Positions 33,621 through 44,006 of a stretch of DNA of 64,000 nucleotides are shown in pieces. The notes beneath the pieces are model-generated. The model saw only the letters and a program-made list of their open reading frames with translations. It searched no databases and had not been told where the DNA came from. Position 1 is the stretch's first letter; every line of letters starts with the position of its first letter. The translations under genes and the position numbers were made by a program. Source of the DNA: Massilia putida (GTDB taxonomy: Bacteria > Pseudomonadota > Gammaproteobacteria > Burkholderiales > Burkholderiaceae_D); the NCBI RefSeq assembly GCF_001941825.1, contig NZ_CP019038.1:6510001-6574000 (forward strand). The letters are read 5' to 3'.

Positions 33621-33738
33621 GGTGGCCGGGGAAGGGGATGGACCCGATTTTACTGCGGACTCGCGCCGCGGGCGGCATCCGCAGCGGTATGTCCGGACGC
33701 GCCGGCGGCCCCGGGTCGTGCGCCCGATGACGAACGTG

Positions 33739-35874
33739 TCAGAACCGGTAGCGTGCCGTCAAAAGCGCGGAGCGCGGGGCGCCGGGGAGGTTCAGGTTGG
33801 GTGAGCTGCCGTGGCCCGACACGATGTAACGCCGGTCGGCCAGGTTCGTCACGTTCAGCTGGAGCTCCAGCCCCGCGACCAGGTAGCCGACCATGGCGTC
33901 GAGCGTCGCGTAGCCGGGCAGGGCGACGGTGTTGCCCGGGTTGGCGAATCGCTGGGCCACCGCGTTCACGCCCGCGCCGGCGCGCCATCGCGCCCCGATC
34001 GACCGGGTGATCCACAGGTTCGCGCTGTGGCGCGGCGTGAGCGTCGCCCGTTTGCCCTCGATGGGAACGCGCTTGATGACGTTGTCGCTGTTGTCCAGCG
34101 CCGGCGACACCCTCATGCGCGCGTCCAGGTACGCATAGCCGCCCCAGACCTGCCAGTCGCGCGCCACCTGGCCCGCCAGCGTCAGTTCCAGGCCATCGGT
34201 GCGCTGCACGCCGATGGGCAGCAGGCGGTTCGTGACCGGATCGGCGGATTTGATGTTCGTGCGTTCGAGCCGGAACAGGGACGCCGTCGCGGACAGCCGG
34301 CCGTTCAGGAAATCGAACTTTCCGCCCACTTCGCGATTCGTCGTTTCTTCCGGCGCGAGCTGCGCATTGTTGGCGGCCAGGGCGAAGTTCTCGGCCGACG
34401 GCTGGAACGATTTGCTGAAGGCGGCGTAGTAGGATCGGTCGGCGGCCGGCTGGTAGACCAGGCCCGCGCGCGGACTCCACGCGCGGTCGGTGCGTCCGAG
34501 ATCGGCTTGGCCGGCACGGCGCTCGCGGGTCTCCTGCTCGAAGCGGTCGTAGCGCACGCCGACGAGGGCTTTCCACGACGCGCTCAGCGCGACCAGGTCC
34601 TGTGCATAGGCGCTGCCGGTGGTCATGATGCCGCGGTTGTCGGTCGACGGCGCCGCCGCGACCTCGCGCGGCAGGACCGGCAGGACCGGCTGGAACAGCG
34701 ACACCGTCGCGACGGCGTTTTTCGAGCGGTTGACCTGGTCCTTGTCCTGCCTGCCGAACTCGACGCCGTACAGGACCTGGTGCGCCATCCCGCCCAGCCA
34801 GGCGTTCTGGGCCAATTCGGTCTGGTTGAACCAGCCGTTCTCCGCGCGGCGCAGGTTGGTGCGATTGAGGGACGCCGTCAGCGCCGTCTCGTTGACCGCA
34901 CCCACCAGGGTATTGTTGCGGTCGAGCGTGTACTCGTAGTGGCGGAAGGCGTTGCGCAGCTTGAGGCGGTCGTCGAAGCGGTGTTCCAGGACGGCGCCGT
35001 ACGCCGTCACCTCGGCGTGGGAGTAATCGCTGGCGCGCGCATTGGCCGCGCCGTAGTAGGTGGACGCGGGCACGTCGACCGGACGGTCGTGATACGAAGG
35101 AATGCCGAAGTCGGTCACGCGCCGGTCCGACAAGTGCTCCGCCTGCAGCAGGACCGAGGTGGCGGCGCTCAGCTGGAACGACAACGAGGGGGCGAGGGCG
35201 TCGCGTTCCAGGAACTGCTGGCTGCGATAGCTGTCGGCGCGTTCGACGGCGCCGGTGACGCGGAACGCCAGGTCGCCGGCGGGCCGGGCGCGCGCCACGT
35301 CGATCTCGCCGCGCCACCGGTTCCGGCTACCGATCTGGGCGGAGATTTCGCTCTTGTCGATGCCGGGCTTCTTGGTGATGCGGTTGATCAGGCCTCCCGA
35401 CGAGCCGCGTCCGTACAGCACCGAAGCCGGGCCCTTGAGAACCTCGATGCGCTCGATGTTCGACAGGTCGCGGAAATACAGGGCATCGTCGCGCACGCCA
35501 TCGATGAACTGGTCCGAGATCGCGGAAAAGCCGCGCAGGGTCACCTGGTCGCGCTGGCCGTCGCCATGCGACAGGCCGACGCCGGGCACGGATTTCATGG
35601 CGGCTTCCATCGACAGGACGCCCTGGTCGCGCAAGAGTTCCTGCGGCACGACGTTGACGGTCTGCGGGATGTCGCGCAGCGGCGCGCCGAGTTTGGTGGC
35701 GCTGGTGGCCGACGCCGGGTTGTAGGGCGCCGCGCCGGCGCGCGTTCCGGTGATTTCCACGACCTGCATCGCAGCGGCAGGGGCCGAGTCGGGCGTGTCG
35801 GCCAGTGCCAGGCCGGGAAGTTGTTGGCCCGCCAATGCGGCGACGATCGTCAGTACTTTTTTGTTGGACTTCAT
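33739..35874 (-). CDS. TonB-dependent siderophore receptor (711 aa)
   Basis: Signal peptide to about ALADT, TonB-box-like QVVEITGTRA, then the siderophore-receptor plug (LRDIPQTVNVVPQELLRDQG, VTLRGFSAISDQFIDGVRDD, IERIEVLKGPASVLYGRGSSGGLINR) and a barrel ending in LTARYRF. The plug motifs place it with ferri-siderophore receptors of the FhuA/FhuE/Fiu type, not with the sugar receptors in this window. A Fur-like dyad lies upstream. No siderophore biosynthesis genes are nearby, so it may take up a foreign siderophore. Confidence 0.92.
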   Translation of the reverse strand: MKSNKKVLTIVAALAGQQLPGLALADTPDSAPAAAMQVVEITGTRAGAAPYNPASATSATKLGAPLRDIPQTVNVVPQELLRDQGVLSMEAAMKSVPGVGLSHGDGQRDQVTLRGFSAISDQFIDGVRDDALYFRDLSNIERIEVLKGPASVLYGRGSSGGLINRITKKPGIDKSEISAQIGSRNRWRGEIDVARARPAGDLAFRVTGAVERADSYRSQQFLERDALAPSLSFQLSAATSVLLQAEHLSDRRVTDFGIPSYHDRPVDVPASTYYGAANARASDYSHAEVTAYGAVLEHRFDDRLKLRNAFRHYEYTLDRNNTLVGAVNETALTASLNRTNLRRAENGWFNQTELAQNAWLGGMAHQVLYGVEFGRQDKDQVNRSKNAVATVSLFQPVLPVLPREVAAAPSTDNRGIMTTGSAYAQDLVALSASWKALVGVRYDRFEQETRERRAGQADLGRTDRAWSPRAGLVYQPAADRSYYAAFSKSFQPSAENFALAANNAQLAPEETTNREVGGKFDFLNGRLSATASLFRLERTNIKSADPVTNRLLPIGVQRTDGLELTLAGQVARDWQVWGGYAYLDARMRVSPALDNSDNVIKRVPIEGKRATLTPRHSANLWITRSIGARWRAGAGVNAVAQRFANPGNTVALPGYATLDAMVGYLVAGLELQLNVTNLADRRYIVSGHGSSPNLNLPGAPRSALLTARYRF

Positions 35875-35911
35875 GTTCTCTCTCTTGTGGCGTCGGGTGC
35901 AGACATCTTTA

Positions 35912-35936
35912 AATACGAATTATTCTCATTCGTATT
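35912..35936 (-). promoter_or_regulatory. Fur-box-like dyad upstream of siderophore receptor
   Basis: AATACGAA (35912-35919) and TTCGTATT (35929-35936) are perfect inverted repeats around an AT-rich centre. Read on the minus strand, AATGAGAATAATTCGTATT resembles the 19-bp Fur box with its AATGAGAAT half. It lies 38-62 bp upstream of the receptor start, where it would repress in iron excess. Confidence 0.65.
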
Positions 35937-36058
35937 ATGTTATGTGTTGACCGGAGTACACAAGCAAGGTCGCCCGGCGCCGGTGCCCGGACGGACCGCT
36001 GGCGCCGAAAAAATGGTAAAGTGCGGCCCCCGGGCATGTGCCGGCAGACCATCATCCA

Positions 36059-37324
36059 ATGAATCGCATGAGAGACTTCGCGAGCGGAACGCTCGACGCG
36101 CCGCCGTTCGACGCCGCCTTCCTGCACGATCCGTACCCCGTCTATCGCCAGCTGCGCGCGGCGGGACCGGTGCTGTGGCGCGACGACGTGTTCCAGGGCG
36201 CGTGGGTATTGACGCGCCACGAGGACGTGGAGCTGGCGCTGCGCGATGCGCGCTTTTCCTCGCAGCGCACGGGCGGCTGGGTCAAGCGCATTCCCGGCGT
36301 CGACGCGAGCCTGCAGGGCCGGCGCGCGCAGGCGGGGCTGGAAGCGTTCCAGCGCCTGTTCGGCAGCGCGATGGTCTTCCTCGACGGCGCCGACCACCAG
36401 CGCGTGCGCAAGGCGATGGCGGCGGGCTTCCATCCCACGTTCGTGAAGACCTTGCGCCTCGAGGTCGAACGGCTGACCGGCGAATTGCTCGACGGGCTCG
36501 ATGCGCGGGCCGGCTTCGACTTCATCGCCGAAGTCGCGCGCCCGCTGCCGTCGCGCGTCATCGGCCTGATGCTGGGCGTGGACCGCAAGGACGAGGCGCG
36601 CTTCATGGCGTGGTCGGACGACCTCGCCGCATTCATCGGCGCGCTGCAGCCCACGGCCGACCAGTTGCGCGCCGCCCAGCGCAGCCTGCTGCAGATGGTG
36701 CGTTACTTCGATGCGCTGCTGCCGGCACGCCGCCGGCAGCCCGGCACGGACCTCGTCAGCCGCCTGCTGCAGGCCGAGGCCGCGGGCGAGATCAAGGCCG
36801 ACGGCGAACTGCTGGCGCAATGCGCGATGCTGCTGTTCGCCGGCCACGAGACGACGCGCAACCTGCTCGGCAACGGTTTGTACACGCTGCTCACGCACCC
36901 GGAGGCGTGGGCGCGCCTGCGCGCGGACGAAGACGGGATGTCGCTGGCCGTGCGCGAACTGCTGCGCTACGACAGTCCCGTGCAGTACACGGGGCGCCGC
37001 GTCGCCGCGGACCTCACGCTGCACGGCACGCTGCTCCGACGCGGCGACCTCGTGATCGCCCTGATCGGCGCGGCCAACCGCGATCCCGACCGTTTTCCCG
37101 ATCCCGACACGTTCGACATCACGCGCCGCGCGGGCAGCCATCTGTCGTTCGGCAGCGGACCCCATGTGTGCATCGGCGCCGGGCTGTCGCTGCTGGAGGC
37201 GGACGTCGTGCTGCGCGCCGTCCTGCGGCGCTGGCCGGGGCTGGCGCTGGCCGATGCCGTTCCGCGCTGGAACGGCATCGCGGGCTTGCGCGGACTCGCC
37301 CGGCTACCCGTCAGCGCTTCGTGA
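36059..37324 (+). CDS. Cytochrome P450 (421 aa)
   Basis: Soluble bacterial P450. I-helix FAGHETTRN, K-helix ELLR (ExxR), a PERF-like DPDRFPDPDTFDI and the heme-thiolate loop LSFGSGPHVCIGAG are all present, so it should be catalytic. Length is normal for the class. No ferredoxin or reductase gene lies next to it. The start is uncertain: ATG 36059, ATG 36068 and GTG 36038 are all in frame and none has a clear Shine-Dalgarno. Divergent from the siderophore receptor; its 3' end overlaps the convergent lipoprotein gene by 14 bp. Substrate unknown. Confidence 0.88.
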   Translation: MNRMRDFASGTLDAPPFDAAFLHDPYPVYRQLRAAGPVLWRDDVFQGAWVLTRHEDVELALRDARFSSQRTGGWVKRIPGVDASLQGRRAQAGLEAFQRLFGSAMVFLDGADHQRVRKAMAAGFHPTFVKTLRLEVERLTGELLDGLDARAGFDFIAEVARPLPSRVIGLMLGVDRKDEARFMAWSDDLAAFIGALQPTADQLRAAQRSLLQMVRYFDALLPARRRQPGTDLVSRLLQAEAAGEIKADGELLAQCAMLLFAGHETTRNLLGNGLYTLLTHPEAWARLRADEDGMSLAVRELLRYDSPVQYTGRRVAADLTLHGTLLRRGDLVIALIGAANRDPDRFPDPDTFDITRRAGSHLSFGSGPHVCIGAGLSLLEADVVLRAVLRRWPGLALADAVPRWNGIAGLRGLARLPVSAS

Positions 37325-37934
37325 AATGCTCGACGGCGTCGAAATTGGTGCCGTTCGACTTGACCTCGTACAGATCGCCGCCGTGGGCGTACAGCCCGTC
37401 GAAGGGTGCCGTGCCGGACTCGTAGATCCGGTCCGGCACGCACACCGAGCCGCCCGCGTAATCGACGCACCAGTTGGGCTGGCCGTCGATGATCTTGTGG
37501 CTGACGAAGGTGCCCGTGAGCGTGACGCCGCGCTGGGGCACCTGCGTCGTCACCTTGTCCACGGTAGCCGCGATCGCCGCCTGGCCGGGGCCGGGGGTGA
37601 TGGATGAGGTCACGCTGCCGACATAGGTCGCCGTCGTGTCGGCGCTCCACACCTGGGTCGCGATCACGTCGCCCGTGCATGTCGTGTTGGCGTAGTAATT
37701 CGTCGTGACGCCGATCGTGAGCGCGGTGGTGGACCCGGGCACGCGCTGGATGACGGCCGTGTCGACCGCGTGCGACGTGCAGGCGGACGTCCACGTGCCG
37801 GCGTAGGCGTCGAGGTTGCCGCCGGTGGCCACCGGCGGCGTCGACGGGGCGCCGCCGGCGCCCGGGTTGCCGCCTCCGCCGCCGCAGGCGCTCAAGCACA
37901 ACGTCATGGCGGCGGTCAACAGTCTGGTTCGCAT
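37311..37934 (-). CDS. Lipoprotein of unknown function (207 aa)
   Basis: I do not recognise a family. An 18-residue signal ends in a lipobox LSAC, followed by a Gly/Pro-rich linker (about 18-38), then an all-beta-looking domain with YAGTWTSACTS and paired cysteines that could form disulfides. The motif AYAGTW is reminiscent of small secreted lipocalin-like or lipoprotein domains but not diagnostic. It is the last gene before the chemotaxis cluster, separated from cheB by 55 bp on the same strand. Confidence 0.72.
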   Translation of the reverse strand: MRTRLLTAAMTLCLSACGGGGGNPGAGGAPSTPPVATGGNLDAYAGTWTSACTSHAVDTAVIQRVPGSTTALTIGVTTNYYANTTCTGDVIATQVWSADTTATYVGSVTSSITPGPGQAAIAATVDKVTTQVPQRGVTLTGTFVSHKIIDGQPNWCVDYAGGSVCVPDRIYESGTAPFDGLYAHGGDLYEVKSNGTNFDAVEHFTKR

Positions 37935-37989
37935 CTCGCTCTCCTGGCATCAGCTTCCGGGTGGGCTGTTCAGGAGGAATGATACGCGA

Positions 37990-39075
37990 TCAGCGCACGC
38001 TCAGCTGCTGCAGGATCTCGCGGTCGATTGTCTTCAACGGCATGGACTTCTCCACGCCGCCGCGCTTGACGGCTTCCCTAGGCATGCCGTAGACGACGCA
38101 GCTGTCCTCGTCCTGCGCGACCGTGCGCGCGCCCGCCTTGCGCATTTCCAGCAGGCCGGCCGCGCCGTCGTCGCCCATGCCCGTCATGATGATGCCCAGC
38201 GCGTTGGCGCCCGCATGCTTGGCCACGGAGCGGAACAGCACGTCCACGGACGGCCGGTGGCGGTTCACGAGCGGGCCGTCGATGACGTCCACGCAGTACT
38301 GCGCGCCGTCGCGGCGCAGCAGCATGTGCTTGCCGCCCGGGGCGATGAGCGCGCGGCCCGGCAGCACGCGGTCGCCGTGGCGCGCCTCGCGCACCTCGAT
38401 CTGGCACAGGCCGTTCAGGCGTTCGGCGAAGGCGGCGGTGAATTTTTCCGGCATGTGCTGCACGATGACGATGCCGGGCGTCACCCTCGGCAGCTGCGTG
38501 AGCACTTCTTCCAGCGCCAGCGTGCCGCCCGTCGAGGTGCCCATCGCGACGACCCGTTCCGTCGTGCGCAGCAGGGCGCGCGTCTCGGGCGCGGCCGGCA
38601 GCACGGCATCGGCGCTGAGCTTCGCGGGCACGGGTGCCGACGGCACGCGCGCGGCGAGGCGCCGCACATTGACCTGGCTCGCCGCGCGCACGGCGGAAAT
38701 CAGCTCGTCCGCGCTCTCGCTGAGGAAGTCCGCGAGGCCCAGCTTCGGCTTGGTGATGATGGACACGGCGCCCGCGGCCATCGCCGCCATGGTCGTCTCC
38801 GCACCCTTTTCCGTCAGGGTGGAGCAGATCACGACGGGCGTCGGCCGCTCGGCCATGATCTTCCTGAGGAAGGTGATGCCGTCCATGCGCGGCATCTCGA
38901 CGTCCAGGACGATCACGTCGGGCCACGCCTGCTTCATGCGCTCGATCGCGAGCAGCGGGTCGGACACGGCGTGCAGCAGGCGGATGCCGGGCGCCTTCTC
39001 CAGGATCGCACCGACCACCTTGCGCACGACGGCGGAATCGTCGACCACCATCACATCGATCGCTGATTTTCCCAT
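37990..39075 (-). CDS. cheB: CheB: chemoreceptor methylesterase/deamidase response regulator (361 aa)
   Basis: N-terminal receiver ([10 protein letters not shown], phospho-acceptor Asp58 in [16 protein letters not shown]) and C-terminal methylesterase domain with the Ser in [13 protein letters not shown], His in [10 protein letters not shown] and Asp in MTGMGDDGA. It removes methyl groups from MCPs when phosphorylated by CheA. Start 39075 (MGKSAID) is preferred over the upstream in-frame ATG at 39117, which lies inside cheR; a 2-bp gap separates the genes. Last gene of the cluster. Confidence 0.93.
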   Translation of the reverse strand: MGKSAIDVMVVDDSAVVRKVVGAILEKAPGIRLLHAVSDPLLAIERMKQAWPDVIVLDVEMPRMDGITFLRKIMAERPTPVVICSTLTEKGAETTMAAMAAGAVSIITKPKLGLADFLSESADELISAVRAASQVNVRRLAARVPSAPVPAKLSADAVLPAAPETRALLRTTERVVAMGTSTGGTLALEEVLTQLPRVTPGIVIVQHMPEKFTAAFAERLNGLCQIEVREARHGDRVLPGRALIAPGGKHMLLRRDGAQYCVDVIDGPLVNRHRPSVDVLFRSVAKHAGANALGIIMTGMGDDGAAGLLEMRKAGARTVAQDEDSCVVYGMPREAVKRGGVEKSMPLKTIDREILQQLSVR

Positions 39076-39077
39076 GT

Positions 39078-39899
39078 TCACGCGGGCTTGCGGTAGACGG
39101 AGGGGATGACGGGGCAAACCATGTCGCCCAGTTCCTGCAGGCTCTCGGAATGGCCGATGAACAGGTGGGCGCCGGGCTTCATGCGGCCCAGCACGCGTGT
39201 GACGACCTGGCGCTTGGTCTCGCCGTTAAAGTAGATCATCACGTTGCGCAGGAAGACGACGTCGTACGTGCCCAGGTCGCCGGGCAGGGCCGTGTTCAGG
39301 TTCACCTGGCGGAACTGCACGCGCTCGCGCAGGGCGCGGTTGACGAGCAACGTGCCCTGCTGCTCGCGGATGCCCTTGAGGCAGTAGCGGCGCAGGTAGT
39401 CCTGCGGTACGTGCGCGGTGCGCTCCATCGGATAGTGCCCCGTGCGGGCGCGCTGCAGCACGCGCGTGCTGATGTCGGACGCCGTCACTTCCCACGGCTC
39501 CGCTTTCAACACGTCGGCCAGCACCATCGCGATGCTGTACGGTTCTTCGCCGGACGAGCACGCGGCGCTCCACACGCGGAACGGCGCGTCCGTGCGCAGG
39601 CCCGGACGCGCCGCCTGGGCGGCCTCGCGCAGCAGGTCGAAATGGCGCGACTCGCGGAAGAAATAGGTCTCGTTCGTCGTCAGCAGGTCGACGGCCAGCT
39701 GCACCTCGTCCTTGTGCGCGCCGTCGGTCAGCAGGCGGAAATAGGCGTCGTACGTGGGCAGGCCCAGATGCTGCAGGCGTTTGGCGAGGCGGCCGCTGAC
39801 CAGCGCCATCTTCGAATCGGACATCGTGATGCCGGCCATGTCGAAGATGAAGCGCTGGAAGCGCGCGAACTCGCCCTGGCTGATCGCACAGTGCTGCAT
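39078..39899 (-). CDS. cheR: CheR: chemoreceptor glutamate methyltransferase (273 aa)
   Basis: N-terminal all-helical domain and SAM-dependent methyltransferase domain with [18 protein letters not shown] (SAM site), [13 protein letters not shown] and FLRNVMIYF. It methylates MCP glutamates, opposing CheB. Seven bp behind cheW and 2 bp ahead of cheB, hence co-transcribed. Confidence 0.93.
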   Translation of the reverse strand: MQHCAISQGEFARFQRFIFDMAGITMSDSKMALVSGRLAKRLQHLGLPTYDAYFRLLTDGAHKDEVQLAVDLLTTNETYFFRESRHFDLLREAAQAARPGLRTDAPFRVWSAACSSGEEPYSIAMVLADVLKAEPWEVTASDISTRVLQRARTGHYPMERTAHVPQDYLRRYCLKGIREQQGTLLVNRALRERVQFRQVNLNTALPGDLGTYDVVFLRNVMIYFNGETKRQVVTRVLGRMKPGAHLFIGHSESLQELGDMVCPVIPSVYRKPA

Positions 39900-39906
39900 G
39901 GTTGCC

Positions 39907-40419
39907 TCAGGAAAGCAGCGCGGCGGCGTCGGTGGCCAGGTCGGTCAGGCCGCCCTGCGCCAGGACCGAGTCCACGTTGAGCAGGATGACGAAGCGGCCG
40001 TTCACCTTGCCCATGCCGGCGATGAAGTCGCCGTGGATGCGTGTGCCGAACGACGGCGCCGGCTCGATCTCCGACGCCGGGATGTCCAGCACGGCGCTGA
40101 CCGCATCGACGACGACGCCCGTCAGCTGGCGCGCGCCGTCCGACTCCAGTTCGACGATGACGATGCACGTGCGCTTGCCCGGCACCGACCGGGGCCGGCC
40201 GAAGCGGGCCGCAAGGTCCATCACGGGCACGACGGCGCCGCGCAGGTTGATCACGCCGCGGATCGAGTCGGGCATCATCGGCACCTCCGTGATGCCGGCG
40301 AATTCGATGATTTCCTTCACGGCCATGATGCCGATGCCGAAGGCTTCGCCGCCCAGCATGAAGGTGAGGTATTGGGCGGCCTGGCCGTCCGTGGTCGTTT
40401 CCTGGTTGGTGTGCTTCAT
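39907..40419 (-). CDS. cheW: CheW: chemotaxis coupling protein (170 aa)
   Basis: A single CheW domain (YLTFMLGGEAFGIGIMAVKEIIEF, IRGVINLRGAVVPVMDLAARFG). It bridges MCPs and CheA in the receptor array. Located between the intact MCP and cheR. The N-terminal NQETTTDGQAAQ stretch is unstructured. Confidence 0.93.
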   Translation of the reverse strand: MKHTNQETTTDGQAAQYLTFMLGGEAFGIGIMAVKEIIEFAGITEVPMMPDSIRGVINLRGAVVPVMDLAARFGRPRSVPGKRTCIVIVELESDGARQLTGVVVDAVSAVLDIPASEIEPAPSFGTRIHGDFIAGMGKVNGRFVILLNVDSVLAQGGLTDLATDAAALLS

Positions 40420-40434
40420 TCGGTGACCTCTGGA

Positions 40435-42354
40435 TCAGAAATTGGTGAAACTGCCTTCGTCCGGTTCGGCCTGGGCGGTCAGGGCGCCGGCCAGGCGCAG
40501 CGTGGAGCGTTTGGTGCGGGGCGCATGGCGCACCGCGGGCCGGCCGGCCGCGCCGGCGGCCAGGCGGAAGAAGCCCATCGTCTGCTGCAGCTGCTCGGCC
40601 TGGGAACTCATCTCCTCGGCCGTCGCCGCCAGCTCTTCCGAACTGGACGCGTTCTGCTGCGTCGTCTGGGACAGCTGGCCCACCGCCGCGTTGATCTGGG
40701 CCACGCCGGACGACTGTTCTTCCGACGCCGCCGTGATTTCCTGCACCAGGTCGGATGTCTTGCGGATGCTTGGCACCATCTCGTCGAGCAGCTTGCCCGC
40801 CTGTTCCGCCAGCGCCACGCTGTTGGTCGCCACTTCGCCGATCTCCTGCGCGGCCACCTGGCTGCGCTCGGCCAGTTCCCTCACCTCGGCCGCCACCACG
40901 GCGAAGCCCTTGCCATGCTCGCCGGCGCGCGCCGCCTCGATCGCGGCATTCAACGCCAGCAGATTGGTCTGGTACGCGATGTCGTCGATGATCCCGATCT
41001 TCCTGGCGATCTGGTTCATCACCGATACCGTTTCCTTCACGGCTACGCCGCCTTCCGCCGCTTCCTTCGCCGCCTTGGTCGCCATGCCGTCGGTGACTTT
41101 CGCGTTCTCGGTGTTTTGCGCGATCGAGGCCGTCATCTGTTCGATCGACGCGCTGGTCTCTTCGACGCCGGCCGCCTGTTCGCTCGATGCCTGCGACAGC
41201 GATTGCGCGGTGGCGCTCACCTGTTCGGACGCGCTGGCGAGGGAGTCGGCCGCGACGTTGACCTCGGCCACCACCTGCGCCAGCTTGTCGACCGTGTTGT
41301 TGGCGTATTCCTTGAGCCTGGCGAACTCGCCCTCGTAGTTCTTGTCGATCCGGCGGGTCAGGTCGCCCTCGGACATCGCGCCCATCACGCGCACCACGTC
41401 TTCGATGGAATCCCGCGTGGTCGACACCAGATTGTTCAATCCTTCGCCCATCTCTTTCTGGAAGCCCTGCAGGCCGGCCAAGTCGACGCGCTCGTCGAAG
41501 TTGCCGCGGTTGGCCGTTTCCACCACGCGGCGCTGCCCCTCGATGACCTGGGTCAGCTTGGCGATCATGTTCTTCATGGACCGCATTAATTGTCCGGTTT
41601 CATCCGTCGACGTCACTTCGATGTCGATCTTCAAGTCTCCTTCCGCCAGGCGATTGGCTGCCTGCACGGCGGTGTCGAGCGGACGGGTCACGCTGCGGCT
41701 GATGAAATAGCCGAGCGCGACGCCGACCAGGAGACCGACGGCAATGGCGGTAATCATGAGATTGCGGCTATTGTTGTACAGCACCGTGGTTTCGTCCGAC
41801 GTCGCCTTGGCATTGTCTTCCTTGAGCTTGGACAGCTCGGTCATCATGTCGTCGACCTTGTCCACGATCACGTGCACATCCTTCATCGCGTACTCGGCGG
41901 ACTTGCGGTTCTCCTGGCGCAAGCCGGCCGCTTCCTCTTTCTTGGCCATGACGAGGATCGTATCCTGCGCGTCCAGGTAGGTCTTGTAGTTGGCCTCCAG
42001 CGCGGCGAACTTCTGCTTGCCGGCCTCGGTATAGAACAATGGCCGGGCCTTGTCCAGGTTGGCGCGCGTCTGCTCGCGCGCCTTCATCAGCGCATCCAGG
42101 TAGGGTGCCGCGTCGACCGACGGCAGGGTTTGCGCGAGCAGATAGTTGCGGATGGCGCGCGCCTGGTAAATCAGGTCGATGTTGGCTTCCTTGATATAGG
42201 AAACGCCCTGCAGCTCCCTGACATACATGTTGTCCGCCATGTCGTTGATCTTGCTTGCATTCGTGATGCCGATCACGCCGACGACGGCGCTGATGGCAGC
42301 CACCAGCACGAAGCCGGCGATCAGGCGTACGCCGATTTTCATGTTCTTGAACAT
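40435..42354 (-). CDS. Methyl-accepting chemotaxis protein with 4HB-type sensor (639 aa)
   Basis: TM1 about 10-30, periplasmic four-helix-bundle ligand domain about 31-190, TM2 about 192-212 ([13 protein letters not shown]), HAMP, then a long cytoplasmic hairpin whose tip contains [32 protein letters not shown] (position about 470-500). An extra linker after HAMP makes it about 100 aa longer than Tsr-type receptors. The C-terminus lacks the NWETF-type CheR tether. AGAGGAAG precedes ATG 42354. It is a tandem paralogue of the broken MCP gene downstream of cheA. Confidence 0.9.
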   Translation of the reverse strand: MFKNMKIGVRLIAGFVLVAAISAVVGVIGITNASKINDMADNMYVRELQGVSYIKEANIDLIYQARAIRNYLLAQTLPSVDAAPYLDALMKAREQTRANLDKARPLFYTEAGKQKFAALEANYKTYLDAQDTILVMAKKEEAAGLRQENRKSAEYAMKDVHVIVDKVDDMMTELSKLKEDNAKATSDETTVLYNNSRNLMITAIAVGLLVGVALGYFISRSVTRPLDTAVQAANRLAEGDLKIDIEVTSTDETGQLMRSMKNMIAKLTQVIEGQRRVVETANRGNFDERVDLAGLQGFQKEMGEGLNNLVSTTRDSIEDVVRVMGAMSEGDLTRRIDKNYEGEFARLKEYANNTVDKLAQVVAEVNVAADSLASASEQVSATAQSLSQASSEQAAGVEETSASIEQMTASIAQNTENAKVTDGMATKAAKEAAEGGVAVKETVSVMNQIARKIGIIDDIAYQTNLLALNAAIEAARAGEHGKGFAVVAAEVRELAERSQVAAQEIGEVATNSVALAEQAGKLLDEMVPSIRKTSDLVQEITAASEEQSSGVAQINAAVGQLSQTTQQNASSSEELAATAEEMSSQAEQLQQTMGFFRLAAGAAGRPAVRHAPRTKRSTLRLAGALTAQAEPDEGSFTNF

Positions 42355-42366
42355 GATGTCTTCCTC

Positions 42367-44006
42367 TTAAAACCTGGTGAAATTCGATTCGTCCGCCGCG
42401 TCGGTGGCGAATGCCAGCGCCCCGTGTCCCGGCGTCTTCACGGCGTTCCTCGGCGCGGGAGCGAGCCTGTTCCGCGCCCTCTGTGGAGCAGCCGCGCCCG
42501 CAGAGGGCGTATTCGCCAGTTTGAAAAACGACATGGCCTGTTGCAACTGCTCGGCCTGGGTACTCATTTCCTCGGCCGTCGCCGCCAGCTCTTCCGAACT
42601 CGATGCGTTCTGCTGCGTCGTCTTACTCATTTGGCTAACCGCCGCGTTGATCTGGCCGACGCCGGACGACTGTTCCTCCGACGCCGAGGTGATTCCTGCA
42701 CGAGGTCGGACGTCTTGCGGATGTTCGGCACCATCTGGTCGAGGAGGCTGCCCGCGCGCTCCGCCAGGTCGACGCTGTTCGTGGCCACCTCGCCGATTTC
42801 CTGCGCGGCGACCTGGCTGCGTTCGGCCAGCTTGCGCACCTCGGCGGCCACGACGGCGAATCCCTTGCCGTGTTCGCCCGCGCGTGCCGCCTCGATGGCG
42901 GCGTTCAGCGCCAGCAGGTTGGTCTGGTAGGCGATGTCGTCGATGATGCCGATTTGCTTGGCGATCTGTTTCATCGCGGCGACCGTGGCCTTGACGGCTT
43001 CGCCGCCCTCGGCGGCTTCGCGCGCCGCCTGGCCTGCCATCCCGTCGGTGACGCGGGCGTTCTCGGTGTTCTGCGCGATCGACGCCGTCATCTGTTCCAG
43101 CGAGGCGCTCGTCTCTTCGACGCCCGAGGCCTGTTCGGACGCCGAGTCCGACAGCGACTGCGCGGTGGCGCTGACCTGTTCCGAAGCCGATGCGAGCGCG
43201 TGCGCGCCGCTGTTCACGTCGCCGACGACCTGCGTCAGCTTCGCAATCATCTGCTTCATCGCCAAGAGCAGCAGACCCGCCTCATCGCGCCATTTGCTGT
43301 CGACCTGCACGGTCAGGTCGCCTTCGGCCAGGCGGTTCGCGGCATCGACGGCCTGGCGCAGCGGCCGGGTGATGGACAGCGTGATCGCCGCGGCGATGAC
43401 CAACGCGAACAGGATCGCGGTGCCGGTCATGACTGTAACGAGCGTGCGGGTCTGTTCGTAATCGCTTTGCGCCTGCTTCGACAGGTTGTCCATGCGTTCG
43501 CCCTGGAACCTGATCATGGCGTCGATGGCCTGGATCAGCTCTGCGTTCGCAGGACCGTATTCCTTGACGATGAAGTCCGGCGCCTGCGCGGACGCGCTGT
43601 CCACCAACCTGTAGAACTTCTCGTATTTCGCCTCGACGATGGTGCGCTTATCGGCGACGACCCGTATCAGCTCGCGGCCGCGCGGCGTATTCACGCGCTT
43701 CGTCAGTTCGTCGATGTGCTGCGCCGATTCGGCCCGCAGGCGCTCCACGGACTTGCGGAACCGGTCTGCCTCCGCCGCGTCCTTCGTCAGCAGGATGGAC
43801 CGCATCTGCCGTCCGATGTCGATCGAGTCGCGTGCCACCGTCTGGGCCAGGATCACCCTGGGATAGACGCCTCCCGTGATTTCGCCCTCCGCCTCGTTCA
43901 TTTTCGCCATGCGGGTGATGGCCAGCGTGGCGACGCTCACCATGAGCAGCAGGACGACGGCGAAACCCAGTCCCAGGCGTACGCCGATTTTCAGATTCTT
44001 AAGCAC
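42367..44006 (-). pseudogene. Methyl-accepting chemotaxis protein, frameshifted near 3' end
   Basis: GTG 44006 opens a normal MCP: TM1, 4HB sensor, TM2 (about 180-205), HAMP and the tip with [23 protein letters not shown]. At about 42693 one T is missing relative to the tandem paralogue (GTGATTCC versus GTGATTTCC), so the frame runs KTSDLVQES... into an Arg-rich end at 42627. The expected continuation ([22 protein letters not shown], then a tail ending SNFTRF) is intact in another frame to 42367. Signalling tip and sensor lie upstream of the lesion. Either a real recent mutation or a sequencing error in the T-run; the preserved tail favours either a very recent event or an error. Confidence 0.85.
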
